Part shown: piece after piece, positions 43,490-55,839 of the stretch
How positions within the stretch are numbered: the stretch's first letter is position 1
Layout: every line of letters begins with the position of its first letter
NCBI RefSeq assembly: GCF_019279795.1
Contig: NC_056731.1
Coordinates: 859,956,999 to 860,020,998, forward strand
DNA: 64,000 nt
Direction of reading: 5' to 3'
Source: Protopterus annectens
Taxonomy: Eukaryota; Chordata; Ceratodontiformes; Protopteridae
Program-made: the position numbers and the translations under genes
Notes under the pieces: model-generated
Databases searched by the model: none
What the model saw: the letters and a program-made list of their open reading frames with translations, nothing else
Told to the model about the DNA's origin: nothing

Positions 43490-43828
43490 GTAGTCCAAAT
43501 GTATTCTTGGCTTCTTCCCATTTTGTTGCCTTTCCCTCCTAATTATGTGCTCCCAGTACTTTGGTTCCTTCACCACTTTTCTCTAGTAAATTCTATCCCC
43601 CTTTTGCCTATTCTGTGTACTGCTAATTGCAGTCATCCCTACTGGCAAAATCTCCATTCTCCATTCCAGTGTTGGCTTAGTTCTTAGAATACTTACTGCT
43701 GTTTTATGAGTATAATATTCTGTATGGTTATTGTTATTCTCCCTAAGGATCTGCATCCAAAACACCAGTCTTTCCATATTTCTTAGGCTTCCCCCTGTTT
43801 CATCACCATCTCTTTGCATTTTGAATTG
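43490..43828 (-). pseudogene. L1b ORF2, 3'-terminal fragment
   Basis: This matches the C-terminal L1a region at 28470-28760: CTAATTGCAGTCATCCCTA and GAGTATAATATTCTGTAT have near-copies there. The minus-strand frame contains LRNMERLVFWMQIL and EYYTHKTAVSILRTKP, parallel to RNKERLEFWMQTFK and EYYIHKVAKSILRTK in L1a. It is cut at 43828 by the 3' end of another LINE. Confidence 0.8.
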
Positions 43829-44365
43829 TATTTTTTTTTTAGTTATTTGTCTTTGTTTACCAGGAAAGTCCAACTGGATAAAAAACATTTTCAGCAGAGG
43901 CCCGGGGAGAAAAGCTCCATTTGCTTACATTGTATTATACTAAGTTCCAGTTAAACACAGAGTGTTTACATTTTTATTTACATTTATACACATATAGTAG
44001 CTGCATGTATACATTCTAAAATTTTACAGAGGTAGAAGTTACTTAAAGAGAAAGCCTGTGTGCAGTTTAGTGGATTGTACAGGCATCCGTTATGTATAAA
44101 AAATGTTGTCATTTCAATAAGAGGTTGAGAATATTCTGTTTATGGAGAGTATTTGGAGAGTATCATATGGTGAGCACAAAGTCTTAAACTGGTGATGAGC
44201 ATGTGCAGGACCAGGATTGGTTAAGATGTTGTTTAAGCAGTGATTTAAAACTATTGAGTTTGTTGGTGAGTTTTATTCATGTAAGAATGCCATTCCAGAG
44301 TTTAGCAATGTCTTGGGAGTAGAGCGAGTATTCCTGCAACATTATTTGACTTATTTCCGATTAGT
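43829..44365 (-). mobile_element. L2/CR1-group LINE, copy 3, 3' end only
   Basis: It begins with a T run, then TTTGTTTACCAGGAAAGTCC and GAGAAAAGCTCC, the 3' UTR shared with the copies at 17825 and 59495. About 540 bp, 5' truncated as LINE insertions usually are. Later parts (CCATTCCAGAGTTTAGCAAT) match the 59960-59990 region. It sits inside L1b. Confidence 0.78.
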
Positions 44366-45430
44366 AAGAATTTTCATTAATGATTTGTAATCCCACATTT
44401 ATTCATTAATTTCCAAATTGCTGGTTTTCTTCCTGTTGATCTCCATCTCCATCTCCCAACTCCAGTCTGTGGTTCATTTCGAACGTACTCATCTTTCTTG
44501 TAGTCAACTCCTGTACTTTTTTCTGTCTCCCAAGCATTTTCCTTTGAAATACTGGAAAAGGTTTCTCTGGCATAGTCTGTCTTTGAGCTTAATATCACCA
44601 GAATAAGAAGCAGAATCCTTCTGTTTAATAACTCACTTTTTGTTGGACAAACTTTTGTTTTTCTGCCATAACATGTTTTGCATCAAAAATGTCTTTGACC
44701 CTCCAGGAAAAAATATTCTGAAGATATCTGGATATAGCCTCTTGAATCTCACACCTGATTCTTAACATTCCCTGATTGCTGGTACAAATTTACTCCTCTA
44801 CTGCCTGTGTACAGTGAGTAATGATTTTCTACAAATACTCTACTGTCGCCGACTTTTAGTACTTTGTCCTTCTGACACAGTTTTGTCAGAATCAACTCTT
44901 TCTGCTAGTGGGATTACTACTAGAGGCTAGAGGTCTTGGCTGCTTTCTCATTGTCAGGTTTGGAGCACAGACATGATGTGCCCTTTCAGTTAACAACTCC
45001 TGTTATGGAATACCAGTCCAGTTTCTTATTTGTGCTTTTATAAAATTAATACAGTCTGTTCCTTCCAGTTTCTCTGGCAGAGCAGAAAATCTCAAGTTTT
45101 CAGTATGTGCTCTGTCCTCTAATTCCACTATTTTTGGAACATCACTTTTGAGCAGTCTCATACTCAGCCAGCCTTTTCTTCATGTCTACCTCTGATTTTT
45201 GCAGTTTTATCAGCTCATCTGAATATCTGTTTAAGGCTTCTTTCATTTTTTTCCAGCCTTTTGTTATTTAAGTCAATATACTCCTTCAGTGCTTTGTTTA
45301 TTTTAATCAGTTCTGAGCACATTTGGCTTATTTTTTTCATCAAGATTACAGGAAGTCATGTTTTCCACCAAAGCTGGAGCATGAACTGCTTTGAATGGAC
45401 ATAATATTGACTTAAATAGTTAATTTCACC
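44366..45430 (-). pseudogene. L1b ORF1 remnant
   Basis: Minus-strand homologue of L1a ORF1. LVRKLILTKLCQKDKVLKVGD (near 44850-44900) and the IERAHxV region (near 44960-45000) recur. So does the ELEDRTxxENLRFSALPEKL block (near 45070-45125), followed upstream by coiled-coil sequence to about 45390. Its stretch at 45150-45240 is the empty-site reference for DIRS element C. Many stops and shifts; the L1b ORF2 middle is missing. Confidence 0.8.
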
Positions 45431-47133
45431 TAGACTCCTTTTTAAATGAATATTTGGTTTTAGTCTCAGAACTGCATTTGGACTGTAGTTACCCATCATA
45501 TCTTGCTATCCTCTTTTATACAGTGTGTAGTAATATTTTCCACAGGAATATAAGTGAGCCACCTCTTAAACCATAGTTTGTGTGAAGCTGAAATTGTCAG
45601 GTATTCCAAGATTTTTTTTTTTTTTGAATTTCGGGCAAAGCCCATCTACTGGTGGAAATACTCAGTTTGAAGTTAAGTTTGCATAAATCTTGCAAAAGCA
45701 GGCTGTTGGTGAGAAAAGATTAAACAGTCTGCTGTAGACCTGTAAGGTAGTAAGCATTTTGACTGTGGTGTGTGGTGTCACTGTAATCTTAGAAAGATTC
45801 TGCAGTATCTTTTTTTCTCCTTTGGATTTTCACAGATTAAAGAAATGTTGTTATTTTTGCATAATAGGGCAGAGAAGTATATGTATTCCTGACCTGATGG
45901 TCCTGTAGCCCTCATGGTGTACCTTATAAGTACTGCAATACTTCCGTGCTATGTCCCTTGGACTACCACTTTTGATGGCAGATTCAAACCAAAAGATACA
46001 CTGGTCCTGACTAACCAGCTGCACTGTACAGCAAGTTTCTTCACCAGTCTTAGAAAGATTATGATAAAGAAATACACTTCATCATTAACTGTGAGCAATA
46101 TGCTTAAGGATATCTAGCCTGCAGAGTGACGTTCTTAGCATGTTTCATGGAAGATGTATCTAAGATTTTTTATTAATTAATTTTTTGCTGTTTAGTTCCC
46201 TGTTGCAAGTTTGGCCATCATCCATTGAATGAATCTTCTCAGTGCAACATCATCAGTTCCTGCAGCAGGATTCTTTTTGACACCCCACTATATTTTCCCA
46301 AGGGAAAGGGTGTATTAGGGTAAAAATGCACGTGTACATTTTTACCACATGTTGTACAGATGTGTGTCCCATTGCTCCTATGCCTACACATATACAGAGC
46401 ACTATACCTTTCCCAATCCTCACTAGAGAGGTAGGTGAGCTGGCCAACCAGCTACTCTAATTTTCCAGATCACTAATCAGTCCTGAATACCAGCATTACA
46501 AGCCAATAGCCTGACCAGTTCATGTCAGTATATTTGGGTAGAAAGTAGTTGTGAGTAGGCCCAAACTGTGAATGCAGCAGAGTGATCATTAAGGTTGTCA
46601 AAATGACTCGTATCTTTACAGTGTTGTTGATAAAAAAAGTTAAAAAAGCAGTCAGGTATATCTTCCATGCTATTCTTTTGTCATTTGTGCTTACTTAGTT
46701 TATTGTTTGACAGAAACAGAATATATTACATTGTCCTAGGTTACGTGGACTGATGGTGTTTCCACAAAGAATTCTGAAACTATTAGTAATGAATTCCTCT
46801 GGGCAAGTATTAGTGGGTCTCAGTTCCAGAGTATGTCGTTATGTGCAGCAGAGCTTTATCTCTTTTAGTTCCACAGCTTTGAGAGTTGTCAGTAGTATTA
46901 TCTATGTGACTGTTTCTGTGCTTTGAGGTTATTAATTTGATATGGACGGAATGGTTTTCCTGATAAGGAATAAAGGCTCCTGCTGTTTTTGGAGTCTGTC
47001 TTGCCTTTGAGCTTTGTATCTTGCTATTGGAATTCATAGTCAATATTTGTAGATTAAATCAAAGTTTGTAAGATGGCAACAGTATCACACATACTGAAGT
47101 GAATGCATACTTTTAACTCAAATTTTATTTGGT
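45431..47133. other. unassigned stretch
   Basis: No domain or repeat family recognised. A T run at 45611-45626 is the only simple sequence. Open frames are below 80 codons and lack similarity to known proteins. Confidence 0.5.
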
Positions 47134-47151
47134 ATACTGTTAAGCATTTGT

Positions 47152-47385
47152 AACCCGTGGTGGTGGTGCTGCGGTAGCGTTGTCGCCTCACAGTAAGATG
47201 CTGTCTGGTTCGATTCTCAGCTAGAGCGTCTTCTGCGTGGAGACATGCATGAATGGGCGTACCTTTGTTGAAGGTTGTGCGTCAGGCCTGGCAAGCCGGT
47301 ACGTAAAAATCAACTGCCAATCATTAGCGGACCGGAGTTCCGCTGTGGCGACCCCTAACCGGGAAAAGCCGAAAGGCACAAACAA
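47152..47385 (+). mobile_element. tRNA-derived SINE with L2-like tail
   Basis: A 234-bp element. The tRNA-like head has an A-box-like GGTGCTGCGGTAGCG and a B box GGTTCGATTCT, the internal RNA polymerase III promoter. The tail contains TTCCGCTGTGGCGACCCCTAA and GGGAAAAGCCGAAAG, a 3' end shared by vertebrate SINEs mobilised by L2-group LINEs (from memory of fish SINEs). It is flanked by ATACTGTTAAGCATTTGT (47134-47151) and ATACTGTTGAGCATTTGT (47386-47403), an 18-bp target duplication with one change. It encodes no protein. Confidence 0.85.
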
Positions 47386-47403
47386 ATACTGTTGAGCATT
47401 TGT

Positions 47404-48338
47404 CTAGACTATTCTGAGTCCTTTGTCATTAGGGTTTCAAGGTCAAAATGTAATGGAAGTAGTACATTGTTTTGTTCTGCATTCGATCTAGACTATGAAA
47501 TCAGAATCATTACAAAGAATGGGCTTTCTGAAGATGTAGTCCCCCTTTTTACTTAGTATTCAATACTTTTGCTACACTGGGATGGATGGAAGGTGGTTAA
47601 TGTGAAATGATTTGAGGTTAGTACATTTATTAATATGTAGTGGGATTTTGTACTGACTTAGAAGAAGAAGCGTGAAGCCAGTACACATTTGCTGAAACAT
47701 TACTGACATTGTTTGTAGTTTTACTAAGTAATATTTGTTGGTTATGGTAATCATGTGCAGATTATTTTCATAACTGTGCAGAATAAGGTATTCAGTACAG
47801 TGGAATTATGGCAGGCTGAAATGAACCAGACTAGAGGGGTATAACATTCATCCTTAATAATAAAAAAATGTTGGGAGACAGTCTCTGGTCTGAACATGGA
47901 CAGAAAGGGAAGGAGAAGGGGAATAGAGATATTTGGAAAGATGGAGGCATATTCGGCAGAAGCCTGGTGCAGTTGGATGTGGAAGTGGGAGAGGTAGAAC
48001 AAATATATGTATATTCACCAAAGGAGGTAATCACTTGGTTAAAGAAGAACATGAAGCTTCAAGGAGCCAACTAGCATACATCCATGAAGACTATGTGCAA
48101 TCATCCAGGGCTTGTTGCAGTTCCATGTGAGTCAGGCAAGATTTGAGTTAAACATGGTTTGTGGTTTAAGCAGGGCTTTAAGAAAAAAGAACTTCGAAGC
48201 ATATGAAATAAAAATAATAGTAATAATAATAATAAAATGAGAAAAAGGAGAAGTAAGAGAAGATGGGAGAAATTTTGGAGAAATTAGGGTGACCATGCAC
48301 AGGAGAGCTAGGGAAAAGAAGTCTGTGGTGTTGCTATG
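47404..48338. other. unassigned stretch
   Basis: No gene seen. A short ATA/AAT repeat lies at 48208-48236. Small open frames around 47750-48130 overlap on both strands and match nothing I know. Confidence 0.5.
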
Positions 48339-48519
48339 TTAAGGTGGTTAGCATTGCTTCCTAATAAGGTTTTTCAGCTGGGGTACTTTCATTGTGGTGT
48401 TTGCATGTTCTTCTCATGCTAAAATACACTCTCAGCAAGGTCTCCAGCTCCCATACTCCAAAGACATGCTGACAGGTTGGTTGGCAATATCACATTGTTC
48501 CATACGTGCTTGTGTATAT
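48339..48519 (+). repeat. degenerate SINE/L2-like remnant
   Basis: GGTGGTTAGCATTGCTTCCT, then GTTTGCATGTTCTTCTCATG, and TCCAAAGACATGCTGACAGG with GGTTGGTTGGC resemble the head and body of vertebrate tRNA-SINE/L2 elements. In these, a TG-rich segment follows the GGTTGATTGGC part, and here a long TG run does follow. Too worn for a firm family. Confidence 0.5.
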
Positions 48520-48521
48520 GT

Positions 48522-48602
<81 letters not shown>
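48520..48602. repeat. TG microsatellite
   Basis: About 80 bp of TG repeat with minor interruptions at the left, directly after the SINE/L2-like remnant. His/Thr and Cys/Val open frames across it are artefacts. Confidence 0.97.
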
Positions 48603-48605
<3 letters not shown>

Positions 48606-49094
48606 TAATCTGTATGGATGTGTACACGCTGCAGTAAGAAATATCCCATTCAGCAGTGGTTTACGCCTTACACTCATCGTTTGCCAACATAGGCCATGTC
48701 TCTTGTATTGTTTATTAGTTTGTTTATCTGTTTATTTATTTGCTTTTGTTGTGGATAGACTTGTGGCCCATTTGCAAGGGAGACTAGAGGTGGAAAATGT
48801 AGCTGTTATACCGGTAAAGGTTCCTTGCTCTTCTTTCTGGTAAATGCAACAAGATCTTTTACATATACTTGAGCTATCACCAACTCAGGCTAGTAAGACC
48901 TCAGTTCAATGTCTCATGCAAAGGACGTTGCTCCAAGAGTGCAGTAACCCAATGGAATATGAATCCTGCCACCTGGTGTTAGAATAAAAGTCACAGGCTT
49001 TTGGTTTACCAGGAATCAATTCTGAGCTGGACTTTAACTGGATGAAAACAAGAATACAATGGACTTTCATGAGGGATGCACACTGATCAACAAG
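48603..49094. other. unassigned stretch
   Basis: No recognisable gene or repeat apart from a short TTTA-rich run near 48715-48745. Confidence 0.45.
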
Positions 49095-50170
49095 TTGTTT
49101 AGAGCTCTCCCAGTGTAAAAAATGAAACTCAGAAAAAAGCCAATACAAGTTATCATTCTTGGTAAAATTCAGTTAATGTCTAGTAGCTACACTGCCTGGA
49201 TGCTAGCAAGTAAAAAAACTGGAGAAAGTATGAGAAGAAAAAATCTGACTGGGAATAATCTTGTAGTTCAACAAAAAGCAGTTCATGTTTCAGCTGTGGT
49301 ACATGACGCTAGTTCCTGTAAGTTAGCAGAAAAAATAAATCAGTGTATTCAGAGGTGTTTAAAATAAGTGAAACACTGAAAGTATATATAAAGTCAAGTA
49401 ACATAAATCTTGAAAAACAGAAGAAGTTTTAACTATTAAGATGAACTGATAAAACTATAAAAATCAGAGTGAAATAAAAAATCTCTCTGAGTATAAGGCT
49501 TCTTAAGAAGAGCTATTTCGAAAATAATGGCATTAGAAGACAGAACTTGCAGAGAAAACTTGAGATTTTCTGCTGCACCAGAGAAACTGGAAGGAATGGA
49601 TTGCTTTAATTTTATGACAGTACAGATAAGCAATTGGACTGCTATTCCACATCAGGCTTTGTCAATTGAGAGGGCACATCATGTATATGCTTCAAGTCTG
49701 GCCATGAGAACTCAGCCAATACCTGTATCAGTAAAGATGCAATCAGTCATAGCAGCAGAAAGACTTGATCCTGACAAAATTGTAGCATAAGTGAAATGCA
49801 TTAAAAATTGGGCTTAGCAGAGTATTCATGGAAAATAATTATTCAGTTTACACCCGGCAGAAGACAAGCAATTTATCCCAGTGATCAGGGAGTGTCAGCA
49901 GGCAGGTGTGAGATTCAAGCTTTCTTCAGAATATTTTTTTTTCCTGTAGGATAAAAAAAACCTTTTTGGATGAATAACAGGCTAAGGAGGAAAGAAAGTT
50001 TAGCCATCAAAGGGTGAGACAGCAAATAGAAGGTGCTGTGCTTCGCATTCTTCTTAAGTAACACAACCCATAGAGAGACTTTGTCAGTGAAACCTTTTCC
50101 ATTATTCTAAAAGAAGATAGTCGACTGAGTGATAGAAGAAAGCACAGGAGTCGACTAAAAGAATCAGGAG
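49095..50170 (+). pseudogene. L1c ORF1 fragment
   Basis: Plus-strand L1 ORF1 homologue of L1a/L1b. LVVQQKAVHVSAVVHDASS (near 49262-49318) matches the N-terminal region of L1a. ALEDRTCRENLRFSAAPEKLE (49527-49590), then NWTAIPHQALSIERAHHVYA, form the RRM-like block. DKQFIPVIRECQQAGVRFKL (near 49863-49923) is the C-terminal domain. Stops and shifts separate the blocks. No ORF2 follows, so the copy is truncated or was deleted before the CR1 element downstream. Confidence 0.8.
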
Positions 50171-50990
50171 CACCTTGGTCTTAAATTAGGGATTGGTTTT
50201 GGAAAATGGAGAAGACCAGGAAGAACACCAGTAACATTATGAAGTTATTGAGTAAATGGTAGACTATAAAACATCAATCGCATGCATTAAATATAGTAAT
50301 GTGCATGTAAAATGTGGATTTACAAGCATAATTAACTGTATCTTTAAGTTTGTTTGTGGTAGCATTTCATATCTTTTTAAGTTTGTTTGTGGTAGCATTT
50401 CACTCTGGACACTCCTTTACTGTGTTTTTACATTAGGAGGACTGGGATTATTCATCTAGTGATAGTAGATGTTTACCTGGTCTATCTGAGCTGGGAAGCA
50501 CACAAAAGGGATCTAAGTATTTTTCTGCACTTCTCTTATGTACTGTGGCTGTACTTTAGCAGTTTAAAAAAAAAGTGTACTGTCTGACTGATGTTGCTGT
50601 AAGTAGTTAATAGTTCTAGGGCTGTTGTACGTAGTTTGTGTGGTCTTGTTACACTTGGGCTCCAAACCAGCTATTCTACATTAAGAAGGTGTTTTTCTGC
50701 ACCCTTGTGGCAGATGTGTGCTGATCTAACCTGTCTGAGTTGGAGATTGCTGGTACAAGACTTATTGTGTGCTTTTCTGATAGGTAGTTCACTTAAAACT
50801 CGTTTCTCTTCGCTAGCCTTGTGTTTGCAATGTGCTACTCTTCCCCAGCAGAGGTTAGCAGTGCCCTATATAGACAAAAAAGCCTAGAAGCTCGGTTTTT
50901 CCCTAAACAGCTGTCAGCGAAACCCTTCCAAGCTTTTCTGCTGCTCTAGGAACAACTCAGTTGTGCACCGAGCAGTGTTGCCTTATTGAT
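50171..50990. other. unassigned stretch, possibly CR1b 5' UTR in part
   Basis: No protein similarity. A 33-bp tandem repeat (TAAGTTTGTTTGTGGTAGCA twice) lies at about 50345-50410. The right part runs into the CR1b leader. Confidence 0.45.
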
Positions 50991-51110
50991 ATCACAGCCT
51001 TAGCCTACACAAAATGTAGGTCCCTCATGTAGACTCAGCAATACCAGCACAGTCCTGTCAAATTAACCCATTCCCTTCCCTAATAAAACATACGGTAAGA
51101 GCCTGCTATC

Positions 51111-51983
51111 ATGGACAGGCAGTTTTCCATCATCTTTCTGGCCAGCCTGATAGACATGAGCATCCTGAGGCAATGTTGTGATTGTCTCATGTACACTAAC
51201 AACAACTTACTCCTGAAACAAATACTTTATGTGAGAGATGGTTATACTATGAAATTGGAGGCAAGATACTCTCATAAGGACAAATTGAATGCCAAACAGG
51301 TTGTCAGCACATACATATTTCCTACACTAAATAAGGGACACACAAACCCACATATGTGGAGGTACTCACTAGCAACTTACCAAACGATCAGAGGCCTTCC
51401 AAACAGAAACCACTTACATGTAGAACAATGCAAAAAAAAACTAGAACACATAATAACACACACACACACACACACACACTAGTGTATCATCAAGTAAGCT
51501 CATAAGATGTAACACCACAAAACTTAATGTATTGGTCATAGGTGACTCCATTGTAAGACACACAGATGTTTCCCTTACTAGGCTGGATAAGGAGTGAGTT
51601 ATGGTTAGCTGTACCGGTATGACTCCATCATAGTCCATGTGGGAGTGAATAACTTGAGATGTACCTCACTGCAATATATGAAGAGAGACATCAGTGAGTT
51701 CTCAGGTTATGTGTCACAGGCAGGTATAAGCCTTGCCTTAAGCAGCATGCTACCTTCTCCAAGGATGATGGCACACTACAAACAAAACCTTGACTTTAAC
51801 AATTGGCTTAGCTTCTGGTGTCATTCCAGGGTGATACAATATCTTTCAGCCTGGGAAGACATGGTCAACAGGCCATGCTGCTTTGACAGAGATGGTATGC
51901 ACCTATCTCCTCTAGGCTTTTGTATACTGTCAAAGGCATTAGCCACCCCTATTTTGCCTTTTTTAGGCAATGTCAGAAAATAA
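51111..51983 (+). pseudogene. CR1-like ORF1 with GDSL/SGNH esterase domain, copy b
   Basis: ATG 51111 gives MDRQFSIIFLASLIDMSILR, aligned with ORF1 of copy a. A CA microsatellite (51456-51479) ends the first frame. The esterase follows in other frames: VLVIGDSIVRHTDV (nucleophile Ser, near 51530-51570), MGVNNLRCTSLQ (normally GVNDL), SEFSGYVSQAG, and DRDGMHLSPLGF (Asp/His, near 51888-51922). The stop is at 51981-51983. The Asp-to-Asn change in GVNDL and the frameshifts suggest loss of function. Confidence 0.85.
51456..51479. repeat. CA microsatellite within CR1b ORF1
   Basis: About 12 CA units after AATAA. The expansion lies in coding sequence and helps break ORF1. Confidence 0.95.
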
Positions 51984-52001
51984 ATAAACCAACCTCCCAG
52001 C

Positions 52002-54701
52002 ATGACTAAATCCTCTCTAAATAAACTCAAGGTACTGCTGCTTAATGTTAGGAGTCTAAACAAGAAACTGCACTCCCTGGAAGCAGTCCTCTCTTTGGAA
52101 GATGCTGGCATCTGTGCAATCACCAAGACATGGCTGAAAGGTTTGGAAAGCATCCCTGCCTTACATACATTCAGATCACAAAATGAGTGTGAAAGAATCA
52201 AAGGAGGATCAAAGGAGGAGGTGTATCCATCTTCATTAATGATAAGTATACCTTGAGACTGAACAAACAGTATGCTCTTTTGAGCTACTCCATGTCCAGT
52301 TAACTATAGGCAAAGCCCCCTACCACATCATAGCTAGCTATAGGTCCCCACCATAAAAAAGGAGAAGCGTATCTGGACTTACTGGATTCACTTGCCACAC
52401 AACCCAACACCTTACTTATAGGTGATTTTAATTATCCTACCATCGACTGGGAAAAGTACATGACCACAAACATGCTAGCTCAGAGGTTCTTGGACTTTGT
52501 CAATGTAAATGCTCTGAAACAGCTAGTCAGTACACCCACAAGAGGCTCAAATATCCTGGACGTAGTACTCACTAACATGGGAGAGCATTGCACTCCCTCC
52601 CTGTGTGTTGTCCTCCCTGGTAATAAATCAGTCTCGTTTGACGTAATTATTAGATCAGATACCCCATCAAGCTCAAAAACTCTTAGGAATTTTTCAAAGA
52701 CAAATTATCTCCTACTAAGTGATGGTATAAGAAGTTTCAAATCCCCCTCGAATGGAGATAACATGGACTTCTCTGCAGAGGTGCACACCAATGCACAGTA
52801 TAACCACTTAAGCGGTTGCATAGAATCGGCTCTGCCTGACCGGATTAAAATCAGGTCTTACCGAAAAAACAAGCCCCCCCAGTGGACTGCTAGTATAAAC
52901 AGGCTATACAACAAGAGAAAGAAACTAATGTCCAAAAACAAGGGGGAACTGGCTCAGAAAAGTAAGAAATCCCTCTCTAGCTTAAACAAACAAACTAGAG
53001 ATCTTGTCCAGTCCTCCAAAGCTAATTACAAAGCAAAAATAGCCTCCCTAGGTAATAGGGATAATCACAAGGCATTCTCTAAGTACATCTGAAATCTAAA
53101 AATGAATACCCTCTATGTGCTCAACTGGTTGTAGATGGAACCACCCATATCCTACTGGAGGTAATAGCCAACCTGCTGGCAGACAGATTTGAAGCAAACT
53201 TCACCCCCCTTCCCCTCCAGTCATCCCTCAAAATATACCTGCCACCATTCCTCAGCCTATTATCTGAAGAGAACAGGTCATCTCAGTGCTCTCCAGGGCC
53301 AAAAACACAGCATCAGTGGGAGCAGACAACATCCTGGAGTACCTCTTAAACAACTTAAAACATGACCTAGCAGACCCACCAGGATCCCTGTTTAATCACA
53401 GCATGAGCACTGGCTATATTCTGGCAGAATGGAGGACAGCAACAGTAATCCCTCTGCACAAAGGGGGACCTTCAACCGGCCCTGGGAATTATAAGCCCAT
53501 AAGCTTGACTAGCCTCATCTGCAAGGCCATGGAAAGAATCATTATTGACCTTATTAACAAGGACATAGATAATGTCCAAACTCTGGACCCAACCTAGTTT
53601 AGATTTGTTAAAGGTATATCATTCCTGTGAAACATAGTTGAGTTCTTCAAGAAAGTCAGCAAGGCCCTGGACAAGGGAAAGACTGTGCATACCACCTATC
53701 TTGACCTAGCCAAGGCATTTGACACAATCGGCCACTCAGGTATTATAGAGAAACTCTTTCAATTAGGAATTAACACATATGTTACCAGATGGGTAGCTAA
53801 CTGGCTCGCCTACAGGACACATACTCTCAAAGTGGGTGACTTCACCTGTAGCAAAAGACCAGTGTCATACCACAGGATTCTGTGTTGGGCCCCTTACTGT
53901 TTGGAATTTATTTCTCAGAAATCCAGGCAAACTTGGATGGCATGTGGTCAACCACGTTCGCTGAGAATTGCAAATCGGGAGCAATCACAGAGTCCCCCAA
54001 CAATGTTAATATACAGCAGACAGGGTTAGACAAATGACTGTCGACAAAGCAACAGATTAAATCTAAATTAAAAAAATGCATTATTATTCCCTTAGGGAAA
54101 GCTGTAGACCCAGTAGTACGTGATCTGGGTACTCAGGTTGATAGCAGTCTGAATTTTGACCACCACATATCCACAGTAGTAAGGAAATCCTTCTATGTGG
54201 CACATCTTATATATAAGTAAAGGCATCATATCTTGATCTAAGAAAGTTATAATTCCATTATACTTGGCCCTCAGACCAATAAATGCGTATAATGCTCCCT
54301 TTTGCATGTACCTCACCAGGCAATTGCAACAATTAGGGAGACCACAGAGGTTTCTCACCGAGAAATTACAGTGTACACAAATCAAGTCTTACACAGAAAG
54401 ACTGAAAGCCCTGTCACTATATTCTGTCTCCTACAGGTTACAAAGGGGTGATCTGTGCCAGACTTACAGGGCAGTCTCTGACCCAGCCCTGATGGAAATG
54501 CTACACATTCATAAATCAAACTGCAAGAGGGTAACTTGCTCGTGGCTTCTTAACCTAGCTTTTGACATGAACAGGGCATGCTCGAGAGATAGATACATCT
54601 CCCAGAGACTGCCACTTCTCTGGAACAAGTTTCCAGTTCATGTGAAACAGAGCCCCTCCCTGACCCTCTTCAAGTGCAACCTAGATCAAGGGATGGTTTG
54701 A
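52002..54701 (+). pseudogene. CR1-like ORF2, endonuclease and reverse transcriptase, copy b
   Basis: ATG 52002 follows ORF1 by 18 bp. Endonuclease: LLLNVRSLNKKLHSLE, GICAITKTWLK, LIGDFNYPTIDWEK (52414-52455), STPTRGSNILDVVLTNMG. The linker is 52700-53090. RT: SVGADNILEYLLNN, EWRTATVIPLHKGGPSTG, YKPISLTSLICKAMER, TTYLDLAKAFDTIGHSG. The GVPQGS and FADD blocks are degraded near 53860-54010, where the frame is lost. C-terminus: AYNAPFCMYLTRQLQQLG, LQRGDLCQTYRAVSD, SQRLPLLWNKFPVHVKQS. At least five frame breaks; inactive. Confidence 0.87.
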
Positions 54702-55765
54702 CAAAAAATTCACTCCTGGGTTTGTGCCCATGTCCCTCTTGGGCAGAGGAATTGTTATTAACTACCATAGATCTTTACCTCTGCAAACTTCACTCACCTA
54801 ACCACTGACAATTGGGGCAACTTGGGATACATATGGCTAGGCTTATAAGGGCTCTAGGGCCATTAGCCTAATAACCTTCTGTGAACCTATGAGAAAGACA
54901 GGAATTGTGTTGATTGCATTAAACTGAAAAAATATATATCCCACTTTATGTAATTAATTTTTAGGACACTGCTGGGACTGAAGAAGTAATTGTAAGTAAA
55001 ACAGTTTTTGTTCTTTCTAATGTTTATATAACAATTTCATTATGTAAATTCCATGTTATATTGTAAACAGCTTTGTGTAGTGAATAGTCGGTGGGGGATC
55101 TTATCAGTGACTGTTCTATATGTTAAAGATATTAAAGAAAGAAAATAGAAGGATGTTTAAGGTATCCAGGCTTTGTACTATAGCAAATTATAGAAAGAGG
55201 TTAAAGTTAATATGATATTGTGATCTTGTACTATTGTGGGGGGGGGCAGAAGAAGTGTATTGATCACATTATGGGCCCAATTCAGAAAGGCTACCGTGAT
55301 GTGTATACCTCATGGTATCTATTTCTGATTCAATAACAGTTCTACCACAGTGCAGCACTTGAGTAGTCTGTCCCTTTGGCCATACTAAATTTTGAGGCAT
55401 TCTAAGGGAGAGGTGTATGTTAATTAGCCATGTGCTTTACCCCAGAACTGTTTACAGCAAGACATTAATGCAGCCAGGTGATTCAGAGATTAGCATGGCT
55501 GTTCTTGACACTTGTGGTAATGAACATACACAAAAAAACATGTCAAGCATTGTGTTAAAGGAAAATGTTAGGGAGTTTAGTGGTATTAGGGGTCTGTGTG
55601 TTTGTGTTGTGTGTGTGAGGGGTTGCATATGTAAGTGTATGTGTGAGTTTGTGTCTTCCTGAGAGGTAACAGTAGCAGGTTAGTAAAGGAGGGTGTAGGG
55701 TAAGTGTTTATGTGTGTGTGAATGTGAGTGTGTCTGTGAGTGCAGTTGGGTGGGAAGGAGACTGT

Positions 55766-55770
55766 GTTTG

Positions 55771-55838
<68 letters not shown>
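55766..55838. repeat. TG microsatellite
   Basis: About 70 bp of TG, in a wider TG-rich stretch from about 55590 to 55870. Confidence 0.96.

Positions 55839-55839
<1 letters not shown>

Larger units (their letters stand above)
50991..54893 (+). mobile_element. CR1-like LINE, copy b
   Basis: The same family as 29905-33998 but on the plus strand. It has a 5' UTR of unclear start, ORF1 (51111-51983), ORF2 (52002-54701) and a 3' UTR ending GGCTTATAAGGGCTCTAGG to GTGAACCTATGAG at 54893. Almost full length, yet with many frame breaks. It lies in opposite orientation to copy a, 17 kb away. Confidence 0.87.

Noticed and set aside
47152..47230. A functional tRNA gene
   Set aside because: A and B boxes are present, but the cloverleaf is not complete, and the element has a SINE tail and target duplications.
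48432..48843. Cys/Val and His/Thr open frames
   Set aside because: Products of the TG run; the same applies at 55708-55902 and the end of the frame at 51482.
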